Assembly (NCBI GenBank): GCA_029392055.1
Contig: CP113928.1
Location: 1,114,501 to 1,178,500, forward strand
Direction of reading: 5' to 3'
Origin: Leuconostocaceae bacterium ESL0723
GTDB lineage: Bacteria; Bacillota; Bacilli; Lactobacillales; Lactobacillaceae
DNA length: 64,000 bases
A model generated the notes under the pieces. The model worked only from the letters and a program-made list of their open reading frames with translations. It was not told the DNA's origin and ran no database searches. Below, piece by piece: positions 32,814 to 43,180 of the stretch (positions are counted from its first letter, which is position 1; every line of letters begins with the position of its first letter). A program made the translations under genes and the position numbers.

Positions 32814-33170
32814 TTAACCCTTTTCGTCTTCCTTAGCAACCCGGCTGGCATAGTCCTGGATGAGGCGCTTGTCGCTGTCGTTTAACCAGAGCAGGTCGTC
32901 ATGGTTAACGGCCCGGTCCACATCACTAAAGCGGAACCAAACTTCCAAATCATCCAAAGGATAAGCGGTCACCTGAGAATCCTGGGCAATTTGCTTGTCC
33001 AAGAAAGACTTGCTAGTGTCTTCATCCCCATCATCGAGGAAGTAAGCTACGGCAGCGTAATACTTTCCCAGCTCACTAGCTTCGTCAAAGTCCTTTTCAT
33101 CCCCCTTGATCAACTCGGCCAAACGGTCGCTGATGGCTGAATCATAGGTTTTTTCCATAACAAATCGCAT
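32814..33170 (-). CDS. Hypothetical small acidic protein
   Basis: A 118-residue soluble protein, rich in Asp, Glu and Lys, without a domain I recognise. The features visible are a helical N-terminal half (ISDRLAELIKGDEKDFDEA) and the segment LEVWFRFSDVDRAVNHDDL. I start at the ATG at 33170, with AAAGGA upstream; a good promoter (TTGGCA/TATAAT) lies at 33233-33261. It may be cotranscribed with gpx. Confidence 0.65.
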   Translation of the reverse strand: MRFVMEKTYDSAISDRLAELIKGDEKDFDEASELGKYYAAVAYFLDDGDEDTSKSFLDKQIAQDSQVTAYPLDDLEVWFRFSDVDRAVNHDDLLWLNDSDKRLIQDYASRVAKEDEKG

Positions 33171-33232
33171 ACTATATTTTCCTTTCACTGGCAGGCGCAG
33201 TGCGAACCCTGCCCTGCTCACTAGTCGTGACT

Positions 33233-33261
33233 ATTATACCGATTTGAATGGTGGTTGCCAA
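33233..33261 (-). promoter_or_regulatory. Promoter of the 118-residue gene
   Basis: TTGGCA (33256-33261), 17 bases, TATAAT (33233-33238) on the minus strand. Confidence 0.78.
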
Positions 33262-33309
33262 TGCATCCCTCAAGCGCGGACTGGTAATCCGGCATTCCAA
33301 GGACTACCG

Positions 33310-33339
33310 TTGACGCTCAGCGCTTCACAAAATTATATA
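33310..33339 (+). promoter_or_regulatory. Promoter of the DUF5067 gene
   Basis: TTGACG (33310-33315), 18 bases, TATATA (33334-33339) running into TAATATTAT, about 55 bases before the start codon. Confidence 0.6.
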
Positions 33340-33394
33340 TAATATTATGCATGTGCAGCACTGAACCACACTAAAAGCTGAGGGAGAGAATTTT

Positions 33395-34123
33395 ATGGAA
33401 AACGGAGAACGTAAAGTACTAGGAATCCTGGCAATCGTTTTCGGCGGTGTCGGGCTACTCTTTTCGTGGGTACCAATCATCAACAATTTGTCCTTTATCT
33501 TGGGCTTGGTTGGCTTAGTACTTGGTATAATTGCCCTGTTTATTAACAAGCGTAATCGTAAGGTCTTAGCAATTATTGGTACAGTGCTGTCAGCGCTGAC
33601 AATGGTCATTGTTTTAGCCGTCCAATCATCATATTCAAAGACAATTGAAAATTCCATCGGTACCAATAGCACTAAGAGCTCAGGCAATCAAAAAGCTACA
33701 TCGATCCTGAACAAGGACATTGATGTGGACAATGGCAATGCCACAATAAAGGTCACGGAATACAAAATTATTCAGCCAGGTCAGCCTGGTAATCAGTACG
33801 GTAAAAAGCCAGTTATTGCTTTCTGGTATACGACTACCAACCACACTGATAAAGACCTGACGCCAATGAATGCTTGGATTGTCTCTGCTTCACCAAAGGT
33901 AATTCAAGATAACGATAAGAACAAAGAAAACACCCTCAAGATGGGCAGTCTTCCTGACGATAAGTTCTTAGAATCCCAGTCTCAAAACATTAAAAAAGAT
34001 GGTACTGTTGAAGATGCCATGGCATACGAGTTGACTGACGACCACACCCCGGTTAAAATGATTTTCGAAAAATCAGTAACCGACAAAACTCCAATAGCTG
34101 AACAAACGTTTGACGTTAAGTAA
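33395..34123 (+). CDS. DUF5067-type membrane-anchored protein
   Basis: A 242-residue protein: three hydrophobic segments in the N-terminal about 72 residues (LGLVGLVLGIIALFINKR is the clearest), then a Ser/Asn-rich linker and a C-terminal extracellular beta domain (about 105-240; ATIKVTEYKIIQPG, then PVIAFWYTTTNHTDKDLTP) of the DUF5067 type seen in many lactobacilli, often in putative lipoproteins. Function unknown. SD GAGGGAGAG. Stands alone. Confidence 0.78.
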   Translation: MENGERKVLGILAIVFGGVGLLFSWVPIINNLSFILGLVGLVLGIIALFINKRNRKVLAIIGTVLSALTMVIVLAVQSSYSKTIENSIGTNSTKSSGNQKATSILNKDIDVDNGNATIKVTEYKIIQPGQPGNQYGKKPVIAFWYTTTNHTDKDLTPMNAWIVSASPKVIQDNDKNKENTLKMGSLPDDKFLESQSQNIKKDGTVEDAMAYELTDDHTPVKMIFEKSVTDKTPIAEQTFDVK

Positions 34124-34165
34124 AATTAACAAAAGTACATTTACTCCTAGTCGTGAATAAAGCAA

Positions 34166-34200
34166 AAGAGCACCTACAACTGCAGGTGCTCTTTCATTTT
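34166..34200. terminator. Terminator after the DUF5067 gene
   Basis: AAGAGCACCT pairs with AGGTGCTCTT, followed by TCATTTTT; A-rich on the other side. The rest of the gap to 34288 has nothing I can assign. Confidence 0.82.
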
Positions 34201-34288
34201 TACAAATAGTCAACTTAGTTTTCGGACTACATCTTAAGATGCCTGTCTTCTAGATGCTAAAACACCCACCTGGTAAAATCGTAGCTCA

Positions 34289-35077
34289 TCAATCACTAAC
34301 TATTTGGAAAATGGCTTGCTTAGTCGCATCCCACGCCTTGGCATCTTTGTTCGTCAAATCAAAATGACCCGCACCAGGAATCTCAATCAGTTGAACATCC
34401 TCACCGCTTTGAAGCGCCTTTTCATAATATGATTTACTCAATTCGACCGGGACCCGGTCGTCGTTATCACCATGAACTAAGTACGTTTTAACCCCCAGTG
34501 GTAGCAAGTCAATGGGCGAGGCCAGCAGGTACCGATTAGGCAGCTGTTCAGGTGTGCCGCCCATGAAATTCGATACTGTATCAGCCATATCTGTATTTTG
34601 TTGATCCAGCCACATCTCTTGTAAATCAGTGACCCCAGCCATACTAACAACCCCAATAAACTTAATATTAATTGGCTCGCCCAGCTCATCATGCTCATGA
34701 TGGTAGCGCGATGCTGACCAAAGTGCTAAATGTCCGCCGGCTGAATGCCCGATTACCACCACTTGATTCAAATCAATCGGATACTGCTCCGCAATAGTTG
34801 CTAAGTAGTTGATTGCTAGGCTGACATCTTGAAAGGTTTGTGGGTAACCGCCGCCAGATTGACCGACCCGGCGATATTCAATGTTCCAGGTTGCAAATCC
34901 GGCTTCAACTAATTGCTCGTCTAGCGGATAGAAATCGGATAAATTAAATTTATCCTTCCAAAAACCACCATGGATGGATACCACCACCGGCACTTTTTCA
35001 TTATTGCCTTGATCAGGTAAACTCAACTCGCCAAATTGATCTCTTTGTGAACCGTAACTTAGCGTAACCTTTTTCAT
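34289..35077 (-). CDS. Alpha/beta hydrolase (carboxylesterase/acetyl esterase type)
   Basis: A 262-residue alpha/beta hydrolase. Oxyanion motif HGGFW (about 38), nucleophile VIGHSAGGHLALW (Ser about 117), acid in HGDNDDRVP and the final His in GAGHFDL complete the triad. No signal peptide. It resembles the BD-FAE/kynurenine formamidase-like esterases; the substrate cannot be told. The ATG at 35077, with AGGAGAA upstream, is preferred over earlier ones. Confidence 0.86.
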   Translation of the reverse strand: MKKVTLSYGSQRDQFGELSLPDQGNNEKVPVVVSIHGGFWKDKFNLSDFYPLDEQLVEAGFATWNIEYRRVGQSGGGYPQTFQDVSLAINYLATIAEQYPIDLNQVVVIGHSAGGHLALWSASRYHHEHDELGEPINIKFIGVVSMAGVTDLQEMWLDQQNTDMADTVSNFMGGTPEQLPNRYLLASPIDLLPLGVKTYLVHGDNDDRVPVELSKSYYEKALQSGEDVQLIEIPGAGHFDLTNKDAKAWDATKQAIFQIVSD

Positions 35078-35218
35078 GTCCATTTCTCCTAAAATCATCA
35101 TTCAAGACCAATTGTATTACATACCTCAAGCAACTCAACTATAATAATTAAACAAAAACCTGACCCGTCATTTAAGAATTGTAATGCAAGTGTCATCCCT
35201 TCAAATAACAAAAACAAA

Positions 35219-35254
35219 AAACGGTTACAAACGTTAGCTTGTAACCGTTTTTTA
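35219..35254 (-). terminator. Terminator of tRNA-Thr
   Basis: AACGGTTACAA pairs with TTGTAACCGTT, with A and T runs on each side, directly after the tRNA on the minus strand. Confidence 0.88.
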
Positions 35255-35257
35255 TCA

Positions 35258-35330
35258 TGCCGACGAAAGGATTCGAACCTTCGACCCCAGGTTTACGATA
35301 CCCGTGCTCTACCAACTGAGCTACGTCGGC
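35258..35330 (-). tRNA. tRNA-Thr (anticodon CGU)
   Basis: A 73-base cloverleaf: acceptor GCCGACG/CGTCGGC, D arm GCTCAGTTGGTAGAGC, anticodon loop ATCGTAA (anticodon CGT), T arm GAAGGTTCGAATCCTTT. CCA is not encoded. Confidence 0.92.
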
Positions 35331-35478
35331 TTGACGTATCTGATCTTGAGCTGTCTCAAGACAACTATTACATTATCCCATCTAGGCCCTACCCTGTCAA
35401 TGACTTTCCCCCTACCTAAATTAAATATCCACCCGGCACAAACTGTGAAATAATAGTCCTATTGTTGGGAGGTCTACC

Positions 35479-36132
35479 ATGAATAAAAAATCAATCGCCC
35501 TCTTTATCCTCTTTGTAGTCGGGCTCAACGTCTTGTCACTAGGTACGGTCGTCTTCACCACCGCCAAATTAGGGGTCAGCTCCCTAGTCTCCCTGCCCCT
35601 GGTCCTATCCCACATCTTACCGCTAACCCTGGGCCAGGCCACCAGCCTGATATTCGTTATTTTTGTTTCGCTGGAAATCATCCTACAGAAAAGCTTCCGC
35701 TTAAAAACCCTGCTCCAACTCATCCTAGCCTTTGCCTTTGGCTGGCTAGTTGATTTCTATGGCCTAACTGTTGGGCTCGAACGTCTCCACGTCAGCCAGC
35801 TGGGTCCTCAAATCATGCTGACCCTGCTAGCCATCCTGCTAACGGCCCTGGGAATCTTCATGATGGTCCAGGCCGACTTTGTCCTAATTCCACCCGATGG
35901 CCTGGTCAATGTCCTGAGTCAAAAGACCGGACACTCCTTTGGCCAAACCAAGTTTCTCTTTGACGCCACCATGATTGTGCTGTCTCTGGCACTAGGGCTG
36001 ACCTTTCTTCATCGACCAGAAGGAATCGGCATTGGTACCCTACTAGCCGTGCTCATGGTTGGCCAACTGATCCGCCTCTTTGATTTCATTCTCTTCAAAT
36101 TCTTCCTCAAAGAAGAGCACAGCGCGGCATAA
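35479..36132 (+). CDS. YczE-like (YitT/DUF6198-type) membrane protein
   Basis: A 217-residue protein with five or six membrane segments. The start FVVGLNVLSLGTVVFTTAKL, the FGWLVDFYGL motif and the late LIPPDGLVNVLS and GIGTLLAVLMVGQLIRLF fit the YczE family of Firmicute membrane proteins, whose function is unknown. SD GGGAGG. It lies between tRNA-Thr and tRNA-Asn, both on the other strand, and ends at a terminator shared with the tRNA-Asn side. Confidence 0.82.
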   Translation: MNKKSIALFILFVVGLNVLSLGTVVFTTAKLGVSSLVSLPLVLSHILPLTLGQATSLIFVIFVSLEIILQKSFRLKTLLQLILAFAFGWLVDFYGLTVGLERLHVSQLGPQIMLTLLAILLTALGIFMMVQADFVLIPPDGLVNVLSQKTGHSFGQTKFLFDATMIVLSLALGLTFLHRPEGIGIGTLLAVLMVGQLIRLFDFILFKFFLKEEHSAA

Positions 36133-36134
36133 AT

Positions 36135-36169
36135 AAAAGCACCTGAATCTTTTCGATTCAGGTGCTTTT
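36135..36169. terminator. Bidirectional terminator, YczE-like gene / tRNA-Asn
   Basis: AAAGCACCTGAATC pairs with GATTCAGGTGCTTT around TTTTC. It suits both convergent transcripts. Confidence 0.9.
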
Positions 36170-36172
36170 TGA

Positions 36173-36245
36173 CTCCGACTGCCGGGCTCGAACCGGCGAC
36201 AACCTGATTAACAGTCAGGTGCTCTACCAACTGAGCTAAGTCGGA
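36173..36245 (-). tRNA. tRNA-Asn (anticodon GUU), copy 1
   Basis: A 73-base cloverleaf: acceptor TCCGACT/AGTCGGA, D arm GCTCAGTTGGTAGAGC, anticodon loop CTGTTAA (GTT), T arm GCCGGTTCGAGCCCGGC. Identical to the copy at 37750-37822. Confidence 0.95.
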
Positions 36246-36330
36246 ATAGTTCTTTTTGCTTAAGCCACTGGCTTAAGACAACTATTATATTATCCCATCC
36301 AGCCCGAGCCCTGTCAATTATTTTCTAACT

Positions 36331-37587
36331 TTAAAGCTTAATCCGACGCAGTGCTGGTATCAACAACATCACCACCAGAGAAAAGAGGTAAATCGAAGAA
36401 AAGAACATCATGACCACGGCCAGAGAAGTCTTGTCCATCATCAGGCCGATAACGGCTGGCAGGAAACCACCCAGCAGCTTGCCAAAGCAGGAAACCACCG
36501 CATTAGCCGTAACCCGGATATCAACACCGTACAGGCGGGAAACCACCACGCCATAGCCACCGTACATACCGTTCGAGAAGAAACCGACCATCATCATGAT
36601 TAGTAGCAGGGACCAGGCATTGTGGGCTAGCAGGAGTAGGTAAACCGAGGCCGCGGCCACCAGCAAAAAGATGCCAAAGGCCCAGCGGGGACCGAAGTGG
36701 TCCAGGATGGCCCCAAAAGCGTACATCCCCAACGACATCCCCACGATGGTCGCAATCATCCACAGTGACGAAGATGAAATCGAGAGACCCAGCTGCTTTT
36801 GGATAATCTTGGGTAGCCAGTTCATCAGGCCGTAGTAACCACCAGTCTGAACCATCATCATTAGAATCAGTCCCAGGGTTTGCAAGGCCAGGGCTGGCAT
36901 CTTAAAGACGGCCAGAATTGGTACCTTTTTCGTAACGGTCTTAGGGGCTTGCTGCCGCTGCCTTTTAGCAGTCTCGAATTCTTCGCTATCTTTGAGGTGA
37001 ATCCGGACCAGGAAGGCAAAGACCACCGGTACCAGGCCGACCAAAAAAAGGGCGTTCCAGCCAAAGCGGGGAATAATCAGGGCGGCCGCAAGCGCGGCTA
37101 GGATGGATCCGCCCTGGCCGCCGATTTGAACTAGCGACATCAGGCGGCCAATTTTATGACCAGCAAAGGCCTCAGCCACCATGGTCACGCCGGCGCCGTA
37201 CTCGGCCCCGGTACCCATGCCGACAATAAAGCGGAGCACATAAATCGTGCCAATGTCGTGGGCAAAGTACATGCCGGCCGTGGCCAGGGCGACAATTACC
37301 AGGGTAGCGGTAAAGACCCGGGCCCGTCCCAGGCGGTCAGCCAGCATGCCAAAACTCAGGCCCCCGACCAGGGTTCCCATTGAGAAGACGGTCGCAATCA
37401 AGCCCCCAGCAAAGTTAGAAATGTGCAGGGAGGCAATGATTGACGACAGGGCGAAGGAAATGAACATCACGTCCATGTTTTCTAAGCCAAAGCCCGCCGT
37501 GGTCGACCACAGGGTCAACTTCTGGTTGCGGGTAACGGGTTTGCGACCCTGGACGGACTTGTCCTGGGCCAAAGAAAGATCTGCCAT
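36331..37587 (-). CDS. MFS transporter (aromatic acid/H+ symporter-like)
   Basis: A 418-residue protein with 12 membrane segments. MFS motif A GMLADRLGRARVF (about 74-86) and, in the second half, GAILDHFGPRWAF are clear, with the central loop EEFETAKRQRQQAPK between halves. The layout resembles AAHS-type carriers of benzoate-like acids and the sugar/metabolite carriers near them; the substrate is uncertain. ATG at 37587 after AAAGGAA. It lies alone between two identical tRNA-Asn genes on the same strand. Confidence 0.85.
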   Translation of the reverse strand: MADLSLAQDKSVQGRKPVTRNQKLTLWSTTAGFGLENMDVMFISFALSSIIASLHISNFAGGLIATVFSMGTLVGGLSFGMLADRLGRARVFTATLVIVALATAGMYFAHDIGTIYVLRFIVGMGTGAEYGAGVTMVAEAFAGHKIGRLMSLVQIGGQGGSILAALAAALIIPRFGWNALFLVGLVPVVFAFLVRIHLKDSEEFETAKRQRQQAPKTVTKKVPILAVFKMPALALQTLGLILMMMVQTGGYYGLMNWLPKIIQKQLGLSISSSSLWMIATIVGMSLGMYAFGAILDHFGPRWAFGIFLLVAAASVYLLLLAHNAWSLLLIMMMVGFFSNGMYGGYGVVVSRLYGVDIRVTANAVVSCFGKLLGGFLPAVIGLMMDKTSLAVVMMFFSSIYLFSLVVMLLIPALRRIKL

Positions 37588-37715
37588 CTTAAATATTCCT
37601 TTCAAAATGAACGCTCACAGACGTTCTTTATTTCTCCAGTGCTGCATTTACGGCAAAACACCATTAATTATCATACGGCAATTAGCCACCTGACACAAGA
37701 ATCCTTTTTCACACA

Positions 37716-37745
37716 AAAAAGCCCGCGGATAATCCGCGGGCTTGA
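37716..37745 (-). terminator. Terminator of tRNA-Asn copy 2
   Basis: AAGCCCGCGG pairs with CCGCGGGCTT and is followed on the minus strand by TTTTTT. It isolates the tRNA from the MFS gene. Confidence 0.9.
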
Positions 37746-37749
37746 TGAA

Positions 37750-37822
37750 CTCCGACTGCCGGGCTCGAACCGGCGACAACCTGATTAACAGTCAGGTGCT
37801 CTACCAACTGAGCTAAGTCGGA
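37750..37822 (-). tRNA. tRNA-Asn (anticodon GUU), copy 2
   Basis: Identical in all 73 bases to the copy at 36173-36245. It lies 63 bases after lysS on the same strand with no clear terminator between, so it may be read partly from the lysS transcript. Confidence 0.95.
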
Positions 37823-37885
37823 ATAATGTTGCTTAACCAACTTCAATAGTATAGAAAAAGTTAAGCAATCTGTCAATTTATCGAT

Positions 37886-39412
<1,527 letters not shown>

Positions 39413-39457
39413 TCAACGCTACTATCATACCAAATCCCCGGCAGGGCAGCAATTGCC

Positions 39458-40411
39458 TTAGTCCTGCTTGGGTTGGTCCTGATCTGGACCGTCTTTTTGG
39501 TCTTGGTCCTTGGCCTGCTTAGCTTCTTTAGCTTCGATCTGTTTGATAATGTCGTTTAGTTCGGCCTCATCGAAGTAGTAGCGCTTACCAGAAAACTTAC
39601 CCACAATTTCAGCCCCTTGATCTTCATCAATCATGGTCTGAATTTCCTTGGCAGGCAGGGTGGCCAGCATTTCAGCATAGGCCTCCTTGGATGGTTCGGC
39701 CGCTAGTCCGACTGGCATGACCTCCAGAGTCTCCACTTGGCCAGCCCCAAAAATATTTTCCAAAATCTCTAAGGGCGTGGCGCCATCCTTAACCATTTCA
39801 CTCAGGGGCTTCATCTGCTTCAAGTCATCTTCTAACTTCGTTAACTGCGCATCAGTCACCCCTGGCAGGGCCTGAATTAGAAAGCCAACCGCCCCTTGGA
39901 CCTGGTCGTCATCATCCATCCGAACGGTTACCCCAATCACGGAAGGAATCTGTTCGGACTGAGCCAGGTAATAAGTAAAGTCATCACCGATTTCACCTGA
40001 AACTAGCTGGCTCTGGCCCAGGTAAGGTTCCGAATAAGGTGCCAACTTGGTGATTTGGAGGGCCCCGTTATTGCCAACGGCCTGACCAACATCCAACTGG
40101 CCCTTGTCATCAAAGACATTTTCCAGTTGGGGGTTGGTCACATAACCACGGACACTGCCCTTGGCATCGGCCTCAGTGACCACGTTTCCGGCTGGTCCCC
40201 GGCCGGCAATCTTGGCCGCCATCCGTTCGTCACCTTTGATAGTGGCCTGGGCAGTCAGCGTCGTCGCCAGCAGCGCCCGTCCCAGAATAACCGAGGCAAT
40301 GCGGGATGTGTGATGGGCAGCAGCCGCGTCGCGAACCAGGTCGGTCCCATCCAGGGCAAAGGCCCGAAAGGCCCGGTCCTTGGTCACGGTTTTAATCAAT
40401 TGGTTGCTCAT
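39458..40411 (-). CDS. hslO: Hsp33 chaperone lacking all redox cysteines
   Basis: A 317-residue Hsp33. The N-terminal substrate-binding domain (about 5-180) has RAFALDGTDLVRDAAAAHHT and GEIGDDFTYYLAQSEQIPS. The linker and C-terminal redox domain (about 228-290) keep the fold residues (MIDEDQGAEIV, YYFDEAEL), but the zinc CxC and CxxC sites are replaced: VGLAAEPSKEAY at 234-245 and GKFS at 271-274. The whole protein has no cysteine. Classical Hsp33 is turned on by oxidation of these cysteines, so this one cannot use that switch and may be permanently active or triggered by unfolding alone. An acidic Gln/Asp/Lys-rich tail follows. ATG at 40411 after AGGAGG. Confidence 0.92.
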   Translation of the reverse strand: MSNQLIKTVTKDRAFRAFALDGTDLVRDAAAAHHTSRIASVILGRALLATTLTAQATIKGDERMAAKIAGRGPAGNVVTEADAKGSVRGYVTNPQLENVFDDKGQLDVGQAVGNNGALQITKLAPYSEPYLGQSQLVSGEIGDDFTYYLAQSEQIPSVIGVTVRMDDDDQVQGAVGFLIQALPGVTDAQLTKLEDDLKQMKPLSEMVKDGATPLEILENIFGAGQVETLEVMPVGLAAEPSKEAYAEMLATLPAKEIQTMIDEDQGAEIVGKFSGKRYYFDEAELNDIIKQIEAKEAKQAKDQDQKDGPDQDQPKQD

Positions 40412-40470
40412 TACGTTGACCTCCTCACTGGTCGATTTCAAGTAAAAAAGCCGGCACAAGGCCAACTTTC

Positions 40471-42576
40471 TTACTTATCTTCGTCATCATTTTCTTCGTC
40501 GTCTGGCGCATCATCAGGTTTCTCTGGTTGATCTGGGTCTTCCAGGGATTGATCCGCCTTAGGATCATGATGGTCGTAGCGCTTGTCGAATTCAGATTCC
40601 TTGGCATCTAAGTCAGCCTTGGTTTCTTCGAAGGACTTAGCGCCTTCATCGTTGTTGTTCGTTTCCTTAGGCGTAAAGGTGCCAGTTTCGTAGATATCCT
40701 TAATCTGCTTTTCATCCAAGGTCTCAACCTTAAGCAGGGCCTTGGCGATGGCTTCCAGCTTATCGCGGTGCTCTTCGATGATTGCCGTGGCATCTTCAAA
40801 GGCTTCCTTGGTAAAGCGACGAACTTCCTCATCAATTAAGTGGGCCGTTTCATCAGAGTAAGCCCGGTCACCAGCCTGTTCGCTGTAGCCAACACTGGCA
40901 TTACCCTCTAATTGGACCATGCCCAACTTAGGGGACATACCATAGGCCGTCACCATTTGACGGGCCAAGCCAGTAGCCTGCTGGAAATCGTTGGCAGCGC
41001 CGGAACTGGCTTCGTGGAAGATGGCCATTTCAGCGGCGCGTCCACCCATCAAACCAGCCAACTGCTCCTTGGCTTCCGAATAACGGACGTTGTAACGATC
41101 AGTCTTAGGCGTCATCAGGGCGTAACCACCAATGCGGCCACGAGGAACGATGGTAACCTTACGGACGACCGAAGCATCGGAACGAACCAAACCAACCAAG
41201 GCGTGGCCGGCTTCGTGGTAAGCCGTCGTTTCACGTTCCGTATCCGACATGCTGCGGTTGGTCTTAGCTGGGCCTTGGAAAATCCGGTCCTCGGCCTCAT
41301 CCAAATCAGCAGCATCAACCTGCTTCTTGTTACGACGGGCAGCCAGCAAGGCCGCTTCGTTCAACAGGTTTTCCAGGTCGGCACCAACATAACCAGGGGT
41401 TTGCTGGGCAATCGCCTTCAAATCCACGTCTGGTGCCAAAGGCTTGTTCTTAGCGTGGACCTTCAAGATAGCCTCACGACCATTAACGTCGGGCGCACCA
41501 ACCATGATCTTACGGTCAAAACGGCCAGAACGGAGCAAGGCGGGATCCAAGACATCAGAACGGTTGGTAGAAGCCAGGATGATAACACCTTCAGAGCCTT
41601 CGAACCCATCCATCTCAATCAGGATTTGGTTCAAAGTCTGTTCACGCTCATCGTTTCCACCACCGATACCAGAACCACGACGGCGACCAACGGCATCAAT
41701 TTCATCAATGAAGATGATGGCTGGCGCAGTCTTCTTAGCCTGTTCAAAGAGGTCACGGACACGGGAAGCACCGACACCTACAAACATCTCGACGAAATCA
41801 GAACCTGAAATCGAGAAGAACGGCACACTGGCTTCACCGGCAACCGCCTTGGCGAGCAAAGTTTTACCAGTTCCGGGAGGTCCCTCAAGCAAAACACCCT
41901 TTGGGATGCGGGCCCCTAAGTTCACAAACTTCTTAGGTGACTTCAGGAACTCAACAACTTCAACCAGTTCTTCCTTCTCTTCGTCAGCACCGGCCACGTT
42001 ATCAAAGCGGACCTTGTTGTCCTTCGGGTCAGATGGCTTAGCCTTGGACTTACCAAAGGCGCCCATCATACCACCCTGGCCGCCCTTACCAGATGATTGA
42101 CTCATCATGATATAGAAGAAGGCAAAGAGCAGGATGATTGGCACAATCAGGGAAAGGATGTTAATCCAGAAACCAGATGAAGGTGCTGCTTTGGTAACCA
42201 TGTCCGTGTCAGTACTCTTGGCCAAAGAACTAATGTCCTTCAGGGAAGAATCGTTAGGCAAGACATTAGTCGTAAACTTAGTGGCCTTGGACTGGCTCTG
42301 CAATAAGGACTGCAGGTTAGAACTGCTACTTGAAGAACTAGAACTTGAACCAGACTGGCGGTAAGTTCCGGTAACCGTATAAACGTCGTTACCTGGCTGG
42401 ACACTAAAGGACTTAACGTCCTTATCACTCAAGGCCTTGACGAACTCACTAGAGCTAATGGTCTTGGTCGTGCCGCGGTCCCCACCCAGCAAGGAATAAA
42501 TTCCAACAATAATTGCTAGGAAGATAAGGACATAGAAAATGCTGCTTCGGAAAAAGCCGCCATTATTGTTTCTCAT
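40471..42576 (-). CDS. ftsH: ATP-dependent zinc metalloprotease FtsH
   Basis: A 701-residue membrane AAA+ protease. Two membrane segments (about 12-30 and 136-157) flank an extracytoplasmic domain with an odd Ser run (about 76-85). The AAA module has Walker A GPPGTGKT (231-238), Walker [12 protein letters not shown] and the SRH region. The zinc site is HEAGH (about 455). The acidic tail ([14 protein letters not shown]) is longer than usual. It removes misfolded membrane proteins and short-lived regulators. Placed between hprT and hslO as in most lactobacilli. Confidence 0.96.
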   Translation of the reverse strand: MRNNNGGFFRSSIFYVLIFLAIIVGIYSLLGGDRGTTKTISSSEFVKALSDKDVKSFSVQPGNDVYTVTGTYRQSGSSSSSSSSSSNLQSLLQSQSKATKFTTNVLPNDSSLKDISSLAKSTDTDMVTKAAPSSGFWINILSLIVPIILLFAFFYIMMSQSSGKGGQGGMMGAFGKSKAKPSDPKDNKVRFDNVAGADEEKEELVEVVEFLKSPKKFVNLGARIPKGVLLEGPPGTGKTLLAKAVAGEASVPFFSISGSDFVEMFVGVGASRVRDLFEQAKKTAPAIIFIDEIDAVGRRRGSGIGGGNDEREQTLNQILIEMDGFEGSEGVIILASTNRSDVLDPALLRSGRFDRKIMVGAPDVNGREAILKVHAKNKPLAPDVDLKAIAQQTPGYVGADLENLLNEAALLAARRNKKQVDAADLDEAEDRIFQGPAKTNRSMSDTERETTAYHEAGHALVGLVRSDASVVRKVTIVPRGRIGGYALMTPKTDRYNVRYSEAKEQLAGLMGGRAAEMAIFHEASSGAANDFQQATGLARQMVTAYGMSPKLGMVQLEGNASVGYSEQAGDRAYSDETAHLIDEEVRRFTKEAFEDATAIIEEHRDKLEAIAKALLKVETLDEKQIKDIYETGTFTPKETNNNDEGAKSFEETKADLDAKESEFDKRYDHHDPKADQSLEDPDQPEKPDDAPDDEENDDEDK

Positions 42577-42625
42577 TAGTTATCCTCAATTCTTAACTGT
42601 TTAGTAAACATGTAAATGATAATCA

Positions 42626-43165
42626 TTATTTAGCATAGACGCTAGGCTTTAAGACGCCTACGTAAGGCAGGTTACGATAGCTCTCAGCATAGTCGAGACC
42701 ATAGCCAACTACGAACTCATTGCGGACATCAAAGCCCACGTAGTCGGCGGTTACATCAACCTTACGACCACCCTTTTTGTCGAGGAGGCAGGCCACTTGA
42801 ATCGACCGCGCTCCCCGCTGTGCTAGCAAGTCCTTTAGGAACAAAAGAGACTGGCCGGTATCCACGATGTCCTCTAGGATAATCACGTCCCGGTCGGCCA
42901 CTTCCCGGCGAATGTCAGTAACTAACTCAATCTCGTCAGAACTTTCCACGCCGCCGTGGTAACTAGAAATCTTAATGAATTCCAGGTCGGCGTACAAGTC
43001 AACCTGGCGTAAGACATCAGCAGTCCAGAGGTAAGCCCCCTTTAAAACTGATAAAAACAGGGGTCGTTGACCATCAAAATCCCGGGTTATCTGCTGGCCG
43101 ATGCGGGCCGCCGCCTGACGGATTTGATCCTGATCAAACAATACTTCTTCAATGTCGTTATTCAC
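42626..43165 (-). CDS. hprT: Hypoxanthine phosphoribosyltransferase
   Basis: A 179-residue type I phosphoribosyltransferase for purine salvage, making IMP and GMP from hypoxanthine and guanine. The PRPP loop VIILEDIVDTGQSL (about 94-107) and the base-binding FVVGYGLDYAESYRNLPYV near the end are clear. Start GTG after AAGGAG. It follows tilS by about 15 bases and precedes ftsH, the standard arrangement. Confidence 0.95.
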   Translation of the reverse strand: MNNDIEEVLFDQDQIRQAAARIGQQITRDFDGQRPLFLSVLKGAYLWTADVLRQVDLYADLEFIKISSYHGGVESSDEIELVTDIRREVADRDVIILEDIVDTGQSLLFLKDLLAQRGARSIQVACLLDKKGGRKVDVTADYVGFDVRNEFVVGYGLDYAESYRNLPYVGVLKPSVYAK

Positions 43166-43180
43166 CGATTGCTCCTTGGG

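Noticed and set aside
33300-33330. Phrase ACGCTCAGCG also found near 50228, suggesting a repeat family
   Set aside because: Only about ten bases match and the flanks differ; too short to call a repeat.
37604-37626. cre-like or operator site upstream of the MFS gene (GAACG...CGTTC)
   Set aside because: Arms are only five bases and the cre match is poor; not enough to call.
41000-41800. Long plus-strand ORFs opposite ftsH (298 and 218 codons)
   Set aside because: They are reverse-strand shadows of the conserved AAA domain; ftsH is intact and unmistakable on the minus strand.
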